Below are positions 35,401 through 44,505 of a stretch of 64,000 nt of DNA, one piece after another (positions within the stretch are counted from its first letter, which is position 1; every line of letters begins with the position of its first letter). This DNA is from Terriglobus roseus DSM 18391. Its GTDB lineage: Bacteria; Acidobacteriota; Terriglobia; Terriglobales; Acidobacteriaceae. The stretch covers positions 3,596,001 to 3,660,000 of the forward strand of contig NC_018014.1 of assembly GCF_000265425.1 (NCBI RefSeq), given 5' to 3'. The notes under the pieces were generated by a model, which saw only the letters and a program-made list of their open reading frames with translations, was not told the origin of the DNA and did no database searches. The position numbers were made by a program, and so were the translations under genes.

Positions 35401-37302
35401 ATGGTAGGCATCTTGGCAGCGCTGCTCCTCATAAACAGCAGTTTCCTAATGCCTGATGACGCGCACAGTTCGTACCCTTCGATCTCTTATGAAGTGGCGC
35501 GGGCGCACGAAGTCAAGCCGCATCGCCGGACAATACCGGTCGATGGGGTCAGGCCCGGATTCAATCAACTACACCTAACGCTAATCGTGTCACCAACGGG
35601 TGATGTGACGAAGGCAGACGCAAGCGGAAGTGACGCAGACCTAAAGTTTTGGCCCTCTCTTCAAGGAGAAGTTGGACAGTGGCGATTTGAACCGTTTGAG
35701 AAGAACGGTATTCCGGTCGCAGTCGAGGTAGAGGAGTACATCGACTTAGTGCCACCGGAGCGCTTGCCCAAAAGGCACGTGACCGCTCCAGCGATTCGGC
35801 CAGATTCCAAGGTGATCATCACACTGGAGAGGACGGGATGCTTTGGGAGTTGCCCTTCTTACACTGTGGCGGTGTCTACGACCGGTATTGTCTTCGATGG
35901 CCGAAGCTTCGTAGTTGCCGAGGGCAAGCATGCAGACACTGCAGACGCGGACGAGGTGCGAAAGCTCGCTAAACGCATCGTCGAAACGGATTTCTATTCC
36001 ATGGATGACAGCTATACTGCTTTGGTCACGGACAATCCTACTAACGTATTGGCTGTCTCGATTGATGAGCACCGGAAGCAAGTTGTTGACTACGTCGGGG
36101 CGTGGGAGGGCATGCCCGCTGTCATCACTGAACTCGAAGAACGCGTGGACACCTTAGCGCGAACGCAGCGCTGGATTGAAGGCGACGACGGTCTCGTTCA
36201 GGCGTTGAAAGCTGAAAAATTTGATTTCCAGACCTTTGCAGCCCAAACAATGTTGAAAGCAGCGGCGGCTCACGGCCGGACCGCTACGGTTCAGCAGTTC
36301 CTCCAAGCTGGGGTTCCGCTCAAACCAATTCCTAGGCCAAAGCTCGGCAAAGAAGAGCCTGGTAATTCCTTTCAGCCAGTCGGACTGCTGACCTCCGCCA
36401 GCCACCATCCCGCTGCACTTCAAGAACTAATTAACGCTGGCGCAAGCCGTAGCGATCAAAGTGACAAAGACCTGGCGCTGGTCGGCGCTGCTCAATCAGG
36501 AAACGTCGAAGCTGCGCGTGCCCTGATCGCTTATGGAGCCAACCCCAATGCTGACCTGAAGAAATTGACGATTACGCAGGAGGGCGGCGGGATGACGATG
36601 CAGGGATCTGGTTCCGGAAGCGTCCTGATTTACGCCGCTGAATCCGGGAATCCTGCAATGGTTCGCGAAGTTCTTCAGTACCACCCAAAGCTGGAGACAC
36701 ATGACCGGGAAGGCAAAACCGCTATGTTTTCAGCGGGAAATTACCGATCCAGCGATCAGGATGGGGCAAGGGTTGAGTGTGTACGCCTACTGGCGGAAGC
36801 TGGAGCCAACGTCAATGCCCGCGATAACGACGGAAATACTCCTCTACACGAGACGTTTCTCACCGATGTGGAGGAGGAACTGCTGAAGCTCGGCGCGAAC
36901 GTGAATGCTCGTAACAATGATGGGGAAACTCCTATCTTTACCACCGTGGACAATGATGGAATCCCACTCTTTATCGAGCATGGTGCCGATCTCAACATCC
37001 GCAACAAAAAAGGCGAAACTGTAATGGAAGCAGCTCAGAGCAAAGGGCCGCTGCGGCAGGAAGCGCTACGCAAAGCCATGCAGAGCGCGTCACCTCAAAA
37101 GATCCCTGCCCCGCTCAAAACCCGGAACTCAAGTCGGCACCGTTCGCGTGGACACATAAGTTTTCGTGCGCCGTTGTCGTCCCTCGCACGCCCTTGTTCC
37201 ACAAAAGTCGGGTTCTCGGAAACAGGTGTCGGGACTCTGGAAGCGCCGGCATTCACGCATGAGAGGGCGACACAACGCTGCAGCCTAAAATTTGAACTAT
37301 GA
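35401..37302 (+). CDS. secreted DUF6438 plus ankyrin-repeat protein
   Basis: About 633 residues: a signal peptide (MVGILAALLLINSSFLMP), a region resembling a TonB C-terminal-like domain, then a DUF6438 domain marked by LERTGCFGSCPSYTVAVST. The C-terminal half has at least five ankyrin repeats (AARALIAYGANPNAD, LLAEAGANVNARDNDGNTPL, LLKLGANVNARNNDGETP). Ankyrin repeats bind other proteins; the partner is unknown. The frame reads on through the following palindrome and ends only at 37302, overlapping the next gene, so the true stop may have been lost near 37130. Confidence 0.78.
   Translation: MVGILAALLLINSSFLMPDDAHSSYPSISYEVARAHEVKPHRRTIPVDGVRPGFNQLHLTLIVSPTGDVTKADASGSDADLKFWPSLQGEVGQWRFEPFEKNGIPVAVEVEEYIDLVPPERLPKRHVTAPAIRPDSKVIITLERTGCFGSCPSYTVAVSTTGIVFDGRSFVVAEGKHADTADADEVRKLAKRIVETDFYSMDDSYTALVTDNPTNVLAVSIDEHRKQVVDYVGAWEGMPAVITELEERVDTLARTQRWIEGDDGLVQALKAEKFDFQTFAAQTMLKAAAAHGRTATVQQFLQAGVPLKPIPRPKLGKEEPGNSFQPVGLLTSASHHPAALQELINAGASRSDQSDKDLALVGAAQSGNVEAARALIAYGANPNADLKKLTITQEGGGMTMQGSGSGSVLIYAAESGNPAMVREVLQYHPKLETHDREGKTAMFSAGNYRSSDQDGARVECVRLLAEAGANVNARDNDGNTPLHETFLTDVEEELLKLGANVNARNNDGETPIFTTVDNDGIPLFIEHGADLNIRNKKGETVMEAAQSKGPLRQEALRKAMQSASPQKIPAPLKTRNSSRHRSRGHISFRAPLSSLARPCSTKVGFSETGVGTLEAPAFTHERATQRCSLKFEL
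37193..37260 (+). repeat. type A element, right arm weak
   Basis: The left arm AAAAGTCGGGTTCTCGGAAAC is clear, with a remnant right arm AAGCGCCGGC. It is translated as the tail of the ankyrin protein in the current frame. Confidence 0.75.
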
Positions 37303-37742
37303 AACATCGAATCAGTCCGAAGCTTGCGTATGCAACAGCTGCCGTACTGTTCCTTATTGCCGTCATTCCGGTGCCAGGACTGGTCGCTCCAGACTGGACG
37401 GTCACCACCCTAGACGCCTCTCACAGGCCCATTTCAGGCATTACGGTCCGGGAAGTATGGAAGCACTACAGCTTGGAAAGCATCTCCCACGAGGAGGATC
37501 ACGTGACTAACAGCACGGGACAGGTGCATTTCGCTCGGCGACAGCGGCGGAGCAGCGTTGCGGGACGCTTTCTTGGCTGTCTAGGGCAAGTCCTCAGTAC
37601 CGGGGCAGAAGCCAGTTGTGGCCCTCATTCCTACCTCGTGGCCTTTGGAAAAGGGATCGACACGATGGACTGGCAAGATGCCGAACAAGAGAATGGAACT
37701 TCAGAACCATGGCAGAGCTCCACTCTGATCCTGAAGCATTAG
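37299..37742 (+). CDS. secreted hypothetical protein
   Basis: A 147-residue protein with a signal or anchor helix (YATAAVLFLIAVIPVPG) and a short beta-sandwich-like domain (DWTVTTLDASHRPISGITVR) that resembles carboxypeptidase-regulatory-like folds. Two Cys residues could form a disulfide outside the membrane. The palindrome starts one base after its stop codon. Confidence 0.55.
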   Translation: MKHRISPKLAYATAAVLFLIAVIPVPGLVAPDWTVTTLDASHRPISGITVREVWKHYSLESISHEEDHVTNSTGQVHFARRQRRSSVAGRFLGCLGQVLSTGAEASCGPHSYLVAFGKGIDTMDWQDAEQENGTSEPWQSSTLILKH

Positions 37743-37812
37743 GCCGTTCCCGAAAAGTCGGGTTTTCGGAAACAGCGGTCCAAGAGCTGCCGAAACGCCG
37801 TTTCGGAGAATA
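37743..37812 (+). repeat. type A palindromic element, full copy
   Basis: The left arm is AAAGTCGGGTTTTCGGAAAC and the right arm CTGCCGAAACGCCGTTTCGG, one base shorter in the A run. Confidence 0.9.
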
Positions 37813-37815
37813 GGA

Positions 37816-38193
37816 TCACCGCTTGGATGAGTCCTCGTAGGCGTACAGGTCGGAAATCTTTGGCACCTTGAAAGGCTTATCCGAGCCAGCCAGGGAGTAG
37901 ACCTCCAAGGAGCTTAGCTGTTTTCCCAAGGCGAACAGCATGACTCCAACTTCCTGCCCATCGACAGTGCCGAGATGATCACTGATGATCCTTTCCCCAA
38001 TGCGGCTCAGAGGATTGCCTTCAACCTCGAAGTAAACCGTAGGGCACCCACATTTACATCGAGCCATGACGGTAAGGCTCTGCAAGTCATCCGCGTACTC
38101 TTTTGCTTCGGGCTCACCATGCTCAATGAGCCAGCCAACAACAGCAGCTTCCTCTTGGCTGATTGATCGATGCAACGGTTCAAGATCTTTCAT
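37816..38193 (-). CDS. hypothetical protein, 125 residues, CKCGC motif
   Basis: A soluble protein with a CKCGC cluster (MARCKCGCPTVYFEV) that may bind metal. The rest is mixed alpha/beta (GQEVGVMLFALGKQLSSLEV). I do not recognise the family. It lies between two elements, with its stop four bases from the left one. Confidence 0.55.
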   Translation of the reverse strand: MKDLEPLHRSISQEEAAVVGWLIEHGEPEAKEYADDLQSLTVMARCKCGCPTVYFEVEGNPLSRIGERIISDHLGTVDGQEVGVMLFALGKQLSSLEVYSLAGSDKPFKVPKISDLYAYEDSSKR

Positions 38194-38217
38194 ACCAACC
38201 TGACGCTAAACATAAAT

Positions 38218-38260
38218 TTCTAAATCGGGTTTGCGGAAACAGACAATCATTATCCTCCGT
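38218..38260 (+). repeat. type A element, left half only
   Basis: AAATCGGGTTTGCGGAAACAG is followed by unrelated sequence. It lies just left of a second half copy. Confidence 0.65.
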
Positions 38261-38262
38261 CA

Positions 38263-38292
38263 GACTCCCTGAAAGTCGGGTTTTCGGAAACT
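38263..38292 (+). repeat. type A element, left half only
   Basis: GAAAGTCGGGTTTTCGGAAAC is intact. The right half is missing and the next gene's stop follows at once. Confidence 0.75.
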
Positions 38293-38603
38293 CATGATGG
38301 AAACGCCATAAAGAACGCGCAGACGCCGGTGACCCCGATAGCCATGAAGAGGGCGCGTCGGCCAGTATCACCACCAGCTTCGAATCTTAGGGAGACGACG
38401 GCAAGTGGGACCGCCACAACTGCGCAAACGATCTCGCCTAAAAAGTAGATGGCCGATAGATAGGCAGAGACGATGTACGAGGAAAACGAGAGTCCTAGGA
38501 TCAGCAGCAGGACTGACAGCTGGATACTGGCAAGCACCAACGACACTAGAGCAAGGGTCGCGCCTACGTTCTCTCGCTGCTCACCGAACCATGCGGATCT
38601 CAT
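38292..38603 (-). CDS. small membrane protein, unknown
   Basis: A 103-residue protein with four hydrophobic helices (ATLALVSLVLASIQLSVLLL, YLSAIYFLGEIVCAVVAVPL and two more), typical of short uncharacterised integral membrane proteins. Start ATG 38603. It is one unit of the array. Confidence 0.55.
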   Translation of the reverse strand: MRSAWFGEQRENVGATLALVSLVLASIQLSVLLLILGLSFSSYIVSAYLSAIYFLGEIVCAVVAVPLAVVSLRFEAGGDTGRRALFMAIGVTGVCAFFMAFPS

Positions 38604-38627
38604 CCGGCGATGATACTTCTCCCCACT

Positions 38628-38660
38628 TGTTCCCGAGAAGTCGGGTTTTCGGAAACACCT
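38628..38660 (+). repeat. type A element, left half only
   Basis: CCCGAGAAGTCGGGTTTTCG continues as GAAACACC. No right arm is recognisable. Confidence 0.75.
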
Positions 38661-38665
38661 TACCT

Positions 38666-39004
38666 CTAGCGGACGGGATGGCTGACGGGTAGGTGAGGGA
38701 GAACTCTCTCCTTCAGGAGTTCGACGAGCCGAGGATCCATGTAGCTGTACTCATCTCGAATGCCTAGAACGATGAGACGCTTCGCTCTCAGACGTGCACC
38801 GAATCGTTGATTCAGCCGCCGGCGATGAACACCTTCCATCGCAAAAATCACGTCAGCCCAATCTACGAGATCGGTCGATACCTCCTGCTCGGAGTCAGAA
38901 CCGGTTCCTGCTGACAGAACTTCGTATCCATCCAGCATCGAGAAGACGGCTTCGGCAGTAGGGCTACGTAACCTGTTGCGGCTGCAGACGAATAGCAGGT
39001 TCAT
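38666..39004 (-). CDS. low-molecular-weight protein-tyrosine-phosphatase-like protein
   Basis: A 112-residue protein with the LMW-PTP loop near the N-terminus (FVCSRNRLRSPTAEAVF, where C7 to R13 is the CX5R signature) and DWADVIFAMEGVHRRRL. SYMDPRLVELL, near the C-terminus, carries an Asp-Pro that matches the usual general acid. It is shorter than typical members (about 150). This compact type occurs in many environmental genomes. It should hydrolyse phosphotyrosine or arsenate-like substrates. It is one unit of the array. Confidence 0.75.
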   Translation of the reverse strand: MNLLFVCSRNRLRSPTAEAVFSMLDGYEVLSAGTGSDSEQEVSTDLVDWADVIFAMEGVHRRRLNQRFGARLRAKRLIVLGIRDEYSYMDPRLVELLKERVLPHLPVSHPVR

Positions 39005-39030
39005 GCACTGCAAATACTACAGGCGGCGCT

Positions 39031-39062
39031 CCATCCTCGAAAGTCGGGTTTTCGGAAACACC
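39031..39062 (+). repeat. type A element, left half only
   Basis: TCGAAAGTCGGGTTTTCGGA continues as AACACCG. The right arm is missing. Confidence 0.75.
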
Positions 39063-39240
39063 GACGCTTCCCTGCCAACTGGCGACCGTGCGACGGTTAC
39101 TTGGGCCTTCTCATTCGTACCCATCTGTCAGGCGGCAGGCCTTGCTGACGATATCGTCGGTGTCGGGATGTTTGGCTGGCAGGTCATGTCTCAGCGTCAC
39201 CTATTCCGAGCACAAGTCCACAACCGGTTCAAGACACGTT

Positions 39241-39432
39241 TTACTCACGACACAGGATGTCGGTCAGTTTCTGCAATGACCCGTTCATGTGTGCCAGACA
39301 AAGCTGCAAGTCATCATGGGAAACGTTGGGGCGGCTCATCAGGAAGTGGACATCGTGCATGGCCTCGACCTCGGTGCGGCACAAGTCCAAGACTTCCTTT
39401 TCGCTCAGAAGCTGTTTTGGTGACGTCTCCAT
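39241..39432 (-). CDS. hypothetical protein, 63 residues
   Basis: A small acidic helical protein (LLSEKEVLDLCRTEVEAMHD, then LQLCLAHMNGSLQKLTDIL) starting at ATG 39432. No family is recognised. It lies between two palindromic elements. Confidence 0.5.
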   Translation of the reverse strand: METSPKQLLSEKEVLDLCRTEVEAMHDVHFLMSRPNVSHDDLQLCLAHMNGSLQKLTDILCRE

Positions 39433-39636
39433 TTCGCTTCCGATGCCCGGTCGGCCAACACAAGATGCCAACTTAGTTCGCGCCTATTTGCGCACTCAAG
39501 GCCTCGTGCGGGCGAACGTCGGATGGCCGACACACGGATTCGTGCGAAGCGGAAGACAGTAGATTAGCCTCAGTACCTTAGGATCTCGTGACCGTCTTCT
39601 CTTCGGTGTCCGGACGTGTTTGCGACGTCCGATTTC

Positions 39637-39702
39637 CCTATTCCGCTAAAGTCGGATTGCGGAACAGCGACCTCGAACTTGCAGATAACGCCGTTCGAGA
39701 GT
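39637..39702 (+). repeat. type A element, diverged
   Basis: CTAAAGTCGGATTGCGGAAC pairs with TTGCAGATAACGCCGTTCG. Both arms are shortened but still complementary. Confidence 0.7.
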
Positions 39703-39747
39703 GAATCTTCGCTTCGCCGCTCCAAGTCGCCGCCGCATACCTAGAGA

Positions 39748-39984
39748 CTACGTTGCTTGCTCGGCAGCAATATCGCCTAAGCGGCGGTCATCAAGCGCCT
39801 CGTTAAACGCGGCCCACCACACAAGCTGCTCAAGCCTAAGGTCTTTGCAAGAGTGTGCAGCTGCCGTTGCTTCACATTCGCTAGTCAGGTGGCTGTTTGC
39901 AGCGGTGCGGAAGCATCTCAAACAGATCCAATCTTCCGACCCATCTGCGTCTCTTCGGCACATAAAAAATGGCTGGATGGGCAT
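39748..39984 (-). CDS. small Cys-containing protein, unknown
   Basis: A 78-residue protein starting MPIQPFFMCRRDADGSEDWI with a CLRC pair, then further Cys and a helical tail (LEQLVWWAAFNEALDDRRLG). The spacing of Cys suggests a zinc-binding miniprotein. The upstream extension of the frame to 40164 is not protein-like. Confidence 0.5.
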   Translation of the reverse strand: MPIQPFFMCRRDADGSEDWICLRCFRTAANSHLTSECEATAAAHSCKDLRLEQLVWWAAFNEALDDRRLGDIAAEQAT

Positions 39985-40194
39985 GAACTCAGACGATACC
40001 TCCAGCCCGTAAGTGTCTGCCCCGCGGCCGACATATCGTGTTGTCTTGTTAATTAAGGACGAACTCTTTAGGGCACTAGCTGGCACGCAAGCTGACTCCG
40101 AGCGATGTTCTTCGACCGAAGACCGCACGCGCACCATCCGCACCGAACAGGTCTCCGTATCCACGTCAATGGCCTCGCGTGAATGGCTAAAATC

Positions 40195-40232
40195 GGTGGC
40201 CGGGGAAGTACTTACCGAAAACGCCCCATCGC
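40195..40232 (+). repeat. type A element, remnant
   Basis: Only a right-arm-like string, ACTTACCGAAAACGCCCC, is visible. Confidence 0.4.
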
Positions 40233-40404
40233 CCTGCGTTGTTCATCAGCCGGGAAGAAAACGGGAGAGACGCAGGTCGTTTACAGTTTTGGCCGGATGT
40301 GTCGGCTGTGAGACATCTATGATTCAGGGGGCATGAGAAGGTCGAATACTGCCTGTAAGCAACGATCACGCTTTCCGGCATGTCACCAAAAAAGTGAGAG
40401 GGAT

Positions 40405-41151
40405 ATGCGCCCTACTGGAAATCTTTTGCTCGATGGTCTTTCCATTCCATTGCGGGAGACGATCATGTCGTTTGCGCGTCCATGCCCCTTGAAGCCGCAG
40501 ACCCTTCTCGTGACATCTGATGCCGATCCAAACAACCTTGTCTTTCTTACCTCCGGTCTCGCTTCTCTTGTTGTGACAATGAGCGACGGCCGAACATGTG
40601 GTGTGAATATGGTGGGCCGAGAAAGTCTGATAGGTGCTTCATCTCTCTTGGGAAGCGGTACAAGTCATCCCACTTGCGTCATGCGCACCTCTGGTAGCGG
40701 CCTGCAGCTGCCTAAGCCCTTTCTGCGGCGGCTGCTGATTGACTCACCGGAATTCCAAGAACAGATTCTGGCAGCAGTTCAAAGGGAGATAAACAGCACC
40801 GCACAAACATCAGCTTGCAATCTGCGACACCAGGCGAATGCGCGACTGGCGAGTTGGCTTCTCAACGCGTCGGACCTCATGGGATCGTCCGTTTTCTCGA
40901 TGGAGCAGAAGCATATTGCGGAGATGCTCGGCACAGCTCGCACGACGATATCTCTCCTTGCCCAGCCGCTCACCTCTCGCGGGCTAATCAGCGTAAGTCG
41001 GGGAATCATTCGCATCTTCGACAGGCCAGGTCTTATGGAAGCAGCGTGCGAGTGCTATGAGAAACGCAGGCATTTCTGTCTCCCTGCAGCGGTGCTCGCG
41101 GCTGCCACGGAGCCGGCTTTCCATGAGACCGGATTTCGCCCTGCAGCATGA
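40405..41151 (+). CDS. Crp/Fnr-family transcriptional regulator
   Basis: About 248 residues with a cyclic-nucleotide-binding-like beta-roll (LLVTSDADPNNLVFLTSGLA, CGVNMVGRESLIGASSLL) and a C-terminal winged helix (MEQKHIAEMLGTARTTISLL) near residues 165-215. The cNMP phosphate-binding Arg-Ser motif is not obvious, and no N-terminal Cys cluster of FNR is present, so the signal is unknown. ATG 40405 is chosen over the longer frame at 40333. Confidence 0.8.
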   Translation: MRPTGNLLLDGLSIPLRETIMSFARPCPLKPQTLLVTSDADPNNLVFLTSGLASLVVTMSDGRTCGVNMVGRESLIGASSLLGSGTSHPTCVMRTSGSGLQLPKPFLRRLLIDSPEFQEQILAAVQREINSTAQTSACNLRHQANARLASWLLNASDLMGSSVFSMEQKHIAEMLGTARTTISLLAQPLTSRGLISVSRGIIRIFDRPGLMEAACECYEKRRHFCLPAAVLAAATEPAFHETGFRPAA

Positions 41152-41251
41152 GAGAGCGGCTGGAGACGCAGCTCCGGTGCTGGCCCGCTGTGGACCAGTT
41201 GCATCGGTGGACGTTAGGCTTGATTGCTCGTACGGAGATGGTGGCGAAAGT

Positions 41252-41608
41252 ATGACAATTTTAAGGTGTTTGAGGCGTCTTTCCCGATTCACACTGTCGC
41301 TCGAAGCGCGACGTAGAGCGAGTCATCGAATTTGTAGAGTCTGCCATACCAAGCTCCGTAAACGAGCTTTGGAGCCATACCAGACCGGCGGCTATTGCTG
41401 CAGTGATGTCGAGGCGTGCAAGCGGTACCGAAGGCTGCATGCCATGCAAATCTACAAAGGGCCGGAATGCCGAGCAATGCTACGACCAGAAGCAGCAAAA
41501 GCTCCATTCAGCTGGCGACACCCGGTCGTTGGGGTAAGCATGCATTGGCGGGGGAAGTTTCCTACTGCTGAAGCTACCGTTGTCACTATGAGCAAGCGGT
41601 TGCCCTAG
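41252..41608 (+). CDS. possible Cys-rich small protein
   Basis: The plus-strand frame holds CRVCHTKLRKRALEPY and GGYCCSDVEACKRYRRLH, a plausible zinc-binding pattern. The opposite strand also has an open frame (41289-41507) with a hydrophobic start, so the coding strand is uncertain. Confidence 0.3.
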   Translation: MTILRCLRRLSRFTLSLEARRRASHRICRVCHTKLRKRALEPYQTGGYCCSDVEACKRYRRLHAMQIYKGPECRAMLRPEAAKAPFSWRHPVVGVSMHWRGKFPTAEATVVTMSKRLP

Positions 41609-41610
41609 AG

Positions 41611-41844
41611 GTGTCACTTTCAGCCTTTCCTAGCGTGATGTTTCAGCGTTATCTGGCGTATGTTCTGCGACGGCGAAGCCGATTTGATCCGCGTCGGAAG
41701 TTGGCTTACATTCTCAACCGCGCGTTACAAAAGCGAATCAGGGGACTGCTTGCATCGCTGGCCGGCTATCCACCGGATTACTCACAAGAATGCGACATCT
41801 CAGGACTAACCCAAGCTCTTCGTGTCACATGCGCAGGTTACTGA
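41611..41844 (+). CDS. possible small basic protein
   Basis: An open frame from GTG 41611 with a basic helical start (FQRYLAYVLRRRSRFDPRRK). There is no recognised domain, and it is supported only by composition. Confidence 0.25.
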   Translation: MSLSAFPSVMFQRYLAYVLRRRSRFDPRRKLAYILNRALQKRIRGLLASLAGYPPDYSQECDISGLTQALRVTCAGY

Positions 41845-42006
41845 CCAAAGCCGCCAAGGCGGGCGTTTGCTGACGTTGGCTCGGATAGTAGAGCAAAGCC
41901 CGATCTTTTGACCGTCTAAGGGAACACACCTGGCCATTGAGTCGAGTACACTTCTCTCGAGCAAATTGACAGACATGAACCCTGTGTCTATGAGGAAGAG
42001 GTCTGT

Positions 42007-42819
42007 GTGCGGAAGAGCAGAACCCTGGTCATTGCGAAGATGGCGCTCGCGACTCTGTTCTTTGCTGCCTTCTCTACTTCTGACGCGCAAGACCTGCGGG
42101 TCTTCTACGACGTGACAACAGTGAAGCCACATGCGCCAGGTGATTCCAAACTTGACTGGCGTTCTAGCACAGACAGCTTCGCGGCGAACAATGTAGACCT
42201 GAGGAGCTTCATTGCGAGTGCTTGGGATGTACGACCAGACCAAGTCGCCGGTGGTCCTTCGTGGATTGGCGATGAACACTGGGACATGATGGGTAAGGTC
42301 ACAGAAGCCGACCCTGCTGCGATCCAGAAGCTTAGCAAGGCAGACGTTCTGTCGATGCAACAGAAGTTTCTCTCGGACCGCTTCCACCTGCGCATTCATC
42401 TTGAAACTCGAACCAATGCCGTTTATGACATGGTCCCGATCAAGGGCGGGATCAAACTCCAACCTCTTGGCGCGGGTGCGGACGGCACACTACCTAAGCG
42501 CCTCGGGATTAGTACCCGCAACTCGGAAGATGGCGGGGTGACGCTACTCGGGCGAGGAGTGGGGATTTCCGGCCTGATAAGGAATGTAGCTTCAAACCTG
42601 CATCGGACCGTGATAGACAAGACGGGACTGCCTAATGATGCCCTGTTCGACTTCACGCTTCACTTCGCACCGGACGCAGGCATGGGGGCTTCGGTTCAGA
42701 CTGATGCTTTGCCTATGCGTGAAGCCCTAGAGCAGCAACTTGGACTTCATATGGAATCGGCCCGAGGCCCCGTCCAAGTTGTGGTGATCGATTCCATTGA
42801 TAAGCCGACCCCAAACTGA
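42007..42819 (+). CDS. TIGR03435-family secreted protein (copy 1)
   Basis: A 270-residue protein with a signal peptide (IAKMALATLFFAAFSTSDA) and the family landmarks YDVTTVKPHAPGD, VAGGPSWIGDEHWDMMGKV, VIDKTGLPNDALFDFTLHF and the closing QLGLHMESARGP then VVIDSIDKPTPN. The family is strongly expanded in Acidobacteriota and its function is unknown; a cell-envelope location is expected. Start GTG 42007. The nearest element downstream is type B at 42943. Confidence 0.88.
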   Translation: MRKSRTLVIAKMALATLFFAAFSTSDAQDLRVFYDVTTVKPHAPGDSKLDWRSSTDSFAANNVDLRSFIASAWDVRPDQVAGGPSWIGDEHWDMMGKVTEADPAAIQKLSKADVLSMQQKFLSDRFHLRIHLETRTNAVYDMVPIKGGIKLQPLGAGADGTLPKRLGISTRNSEDGGVTLLGRGVGISGLIRNVASNLHRTVIDKTGLPNDALFDFTLHFAPDAGMGASVQTDALPMREALEQQLGLHMESARGPVQVVVIDSIDKPTPN

Positions 42820-42942
42820 CATCAATTTGGCTCTGCAACCACCTTCCGATTCGGAAGATGACGACTCTGAATACAACCGCAGGGTGGATATGACTGATTT
42901 TCCCGAGCCAGTGCTAGTCGTCCGCTTTTAGGAAGTCGTGAC

Positions 42943-43050
42943 ACATCCGCGAAAGCCGTTCGGGAAGGTTGCGATTAGTCCTAGTACAACGCCGTTGTGG
43001 GAGGTTGGCCTTTGAGGTGAATCCATCATTCCAGCAATGCGCATCTCCTT
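42943..43050 (+). repeat. type B element
   Basis: Contains CGCGAAAGCCGTTCGGG, then AACGCCGTTGTGGGAGGTTG and GCCTTTGAGGTGA. The 3' tail (CATTCCAGCAATGCGCAT) also matches the copy at 45788, so the shared unit is about 100 bases. Confidence 0.8.
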
Positions 43051-43133
43051 CGCAGCTTCGGTGACGACCGACCAAATGGCCCAGCCGCGCCGATTTGTTC
43101 ACAAGACTTGGCTCTGCAGCACCGTAGAAAACC

Positions 43134-43865
43134 CTATTGCTGCGTCAAGCGCCGATAACCTTCTCCGAGGTTGGACGGCAAAGTTGGTGCTTCCGGCTCA
43201 GGTAACCAGAAGGCGATACACCAGAACAGAAGGACACCCTGATACACAGAGTTCCTCATGTTTTCAAGGAGCCCGAAGTGCTCCGTCGTGCGCCAGTAAG
43301 CATGCAGCGTGTCAATAGCGAAGGCGGACAGTGTCCATACCGTTAGCCCAAAACTCTCGCGCGCGATGTAGCTGCGCCAATCCAGACCAAGTTTCTGCAT
43401 TGCACGAATCACCGCGACAAAGAGAAAACAGACAAGCACCGTGGAGAAGAGGCTTGCGCGCGCCGCCAAGCCATCAAGAACATTACTCGCTGCTGGCGTT
43501 ATATATATCGTGAGCACAACCGCGAATGTTGGCCCGAGAGTAAGGGACGGAATGAGCGCCTTTTTTGCGCCTTCCACCCATTGTCCATCTCGTTTGAGAG
43601 CAGATCGAGCGATCTCCGCTACGACTGCGATCTGGAGTAGGAAATCGCCCAAAGCTCCGATCCAATACACCACGCGGTAGCTTTCCTTGGATCCAAATCG
43701 GTACGCCAAGAAGCACGACAGCGTATAAAGCAAACCGTAAGCGATCCAAGTGGCAAACCACGGCACGACCCGCCATCTGACCTTCAGCGTCAGCACGAGA
43801 ACCAGGACCAAACGAAGCATCGGGTCGAGCGCCCAAAGCGCGATGTCTAAAAGAGACAGCTTCAC
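43134..43865 (-). CDS. multi-pass membrane protein, unknown
   Basis: A 243-residue protein with seven hydrophobic helices (DPMLRLVLVLVLTLKV, FATWIAYGLLYTLSCFLAY, WIGALGDFLLQIAVVAEIA, TLGPTFAVVLTIYITPA, LFSTVLVCFLFVAVI and others). This topology recurs in uncharacterised acidobacterial proteins. GTG 43865 is chosen because the longer frame passes through a palindromic element. It is divergent from the next gene, with that element between them. Confidence 0.6.
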   Translation of the reverse strand: MKLSLLDIALWALDPMLRLVLVLVLTLKVRWRVVPWFATWIAYGLLYTLSCFLAYRFGSKESYRVVYWIGALGDFLLQIAVVAEIARSALKRDGQWVEGAKKALIPSLTLGPTFAVVLTIYITPAASNVLDGLAARASLFSTVLVCFLFVAVIRAMQKLGLDWRSYIARESFGLTVWTLSAFAIDTLHAYWRTTEHFGLLENMRNSVYQGVLLFWCIAFWLPEPEAPTLPSNLGEGYRRLTQQ

Positions 43866-43943
43866 CGATAGCCCCTTCCGAAAGGGTATCCGATCTGCTG
43901 TTTGCGCAGAAGTAAGGTTCCTCGGCCAGATCACGCATGAGCT

Positions 43944-43981
43944 TAGGACAGGTTCCGAAAACACCGTTTTCCGGGCGCGGC
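43944..43981 (+). repeat. type A element, right half
   Basis: GGTTCCGAAAACACCGTTTT is followed by CCGGGCGCGG. The left arm is lost. Confidence 0.75.
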
Positions 43982-44002
43982 GCAACTTGTATGCTGGGTC
44001 CA

Positions 44003-44497
44003 ATGAAAGCCAACACGCTGCCGTTATCCCGTGCAAGAGCTAACAGCATTGCCGTTGTAGTCACCTTTGCTCTTTTCTTCGGAGCGTTATGGGCTGCTTT
44101 ATACGGCTTACATGCTTTCAGTCCCTTTGATTACGGACGACTGAAAGCCGCTTTAGGTCTTTCTACTGTGGTCGCAATACTCGGCATGGGGGCTTGCGTA
44201 GCGTTACCGAAGTCCGGAGTGATGAGGTTCCTTGAGCAGGGCTCTGTGATCAAAGCGTTCGGTTGGCTTAGTGTGATCCTCGCGCTCGACTCTATGCTCA
44301 TTGAGCCCTACGTCAGCTACCTCGCCCCGCGATTCGGGCTTGATTACTCTCTTCGATGGCAGTTTCAATTGATTGTTGCGGGTCTGCTTGCGTTAATAGT
44401 AGCGATCACGAAGCGGACTTGGCGGTGGGTTCCGTTCTCACTTTTGGCAACTGCCTTCGGCTTGTTTTGGCTTCTAATGATTCTCGTGCCGGAGTAG
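44003..44497 (+). CDS. multi-pass membrane protein, unknown
   Basis: A 164-residue protein with five likely helices (SIAVVVTFALFFGALWAALY, STVVAILGMGACVAL, LSVILALDSMLIEPYV, FQLIVAGLLALIVAI, LLATAFGLFWLLMILV). ATG 44003 is directly downstream of a palindromic element, and the next element begins about ten bases after the stop. It is a typical one-gene unit of the array. Confidence 0.6.
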   Translation: MKANTLPLSRARANSIAVVVTFALFFGALWAALYGLHAFSPFDYGRLKAALGLSTVVAILGMGACVALPKSGVMRFLEQGSVIKAFGWLSVILALDSMLIEPYVSYLAPRFGLDYSLRWQFQLIVAGLLALIVAITKRTWRWVPFSLLATAFGLFWLLMILVPE

Positions 44498-44505
44498 GTT
44501 GCCGG

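Noticed and set aside
41289..41507. Minus-strand ORF with hydrophobic N-terminus
   Set aside because: The overlapping plus-strand frame has a better Cys pattern; neither is convincing, so only the plus-strand one is listed at low confidence.
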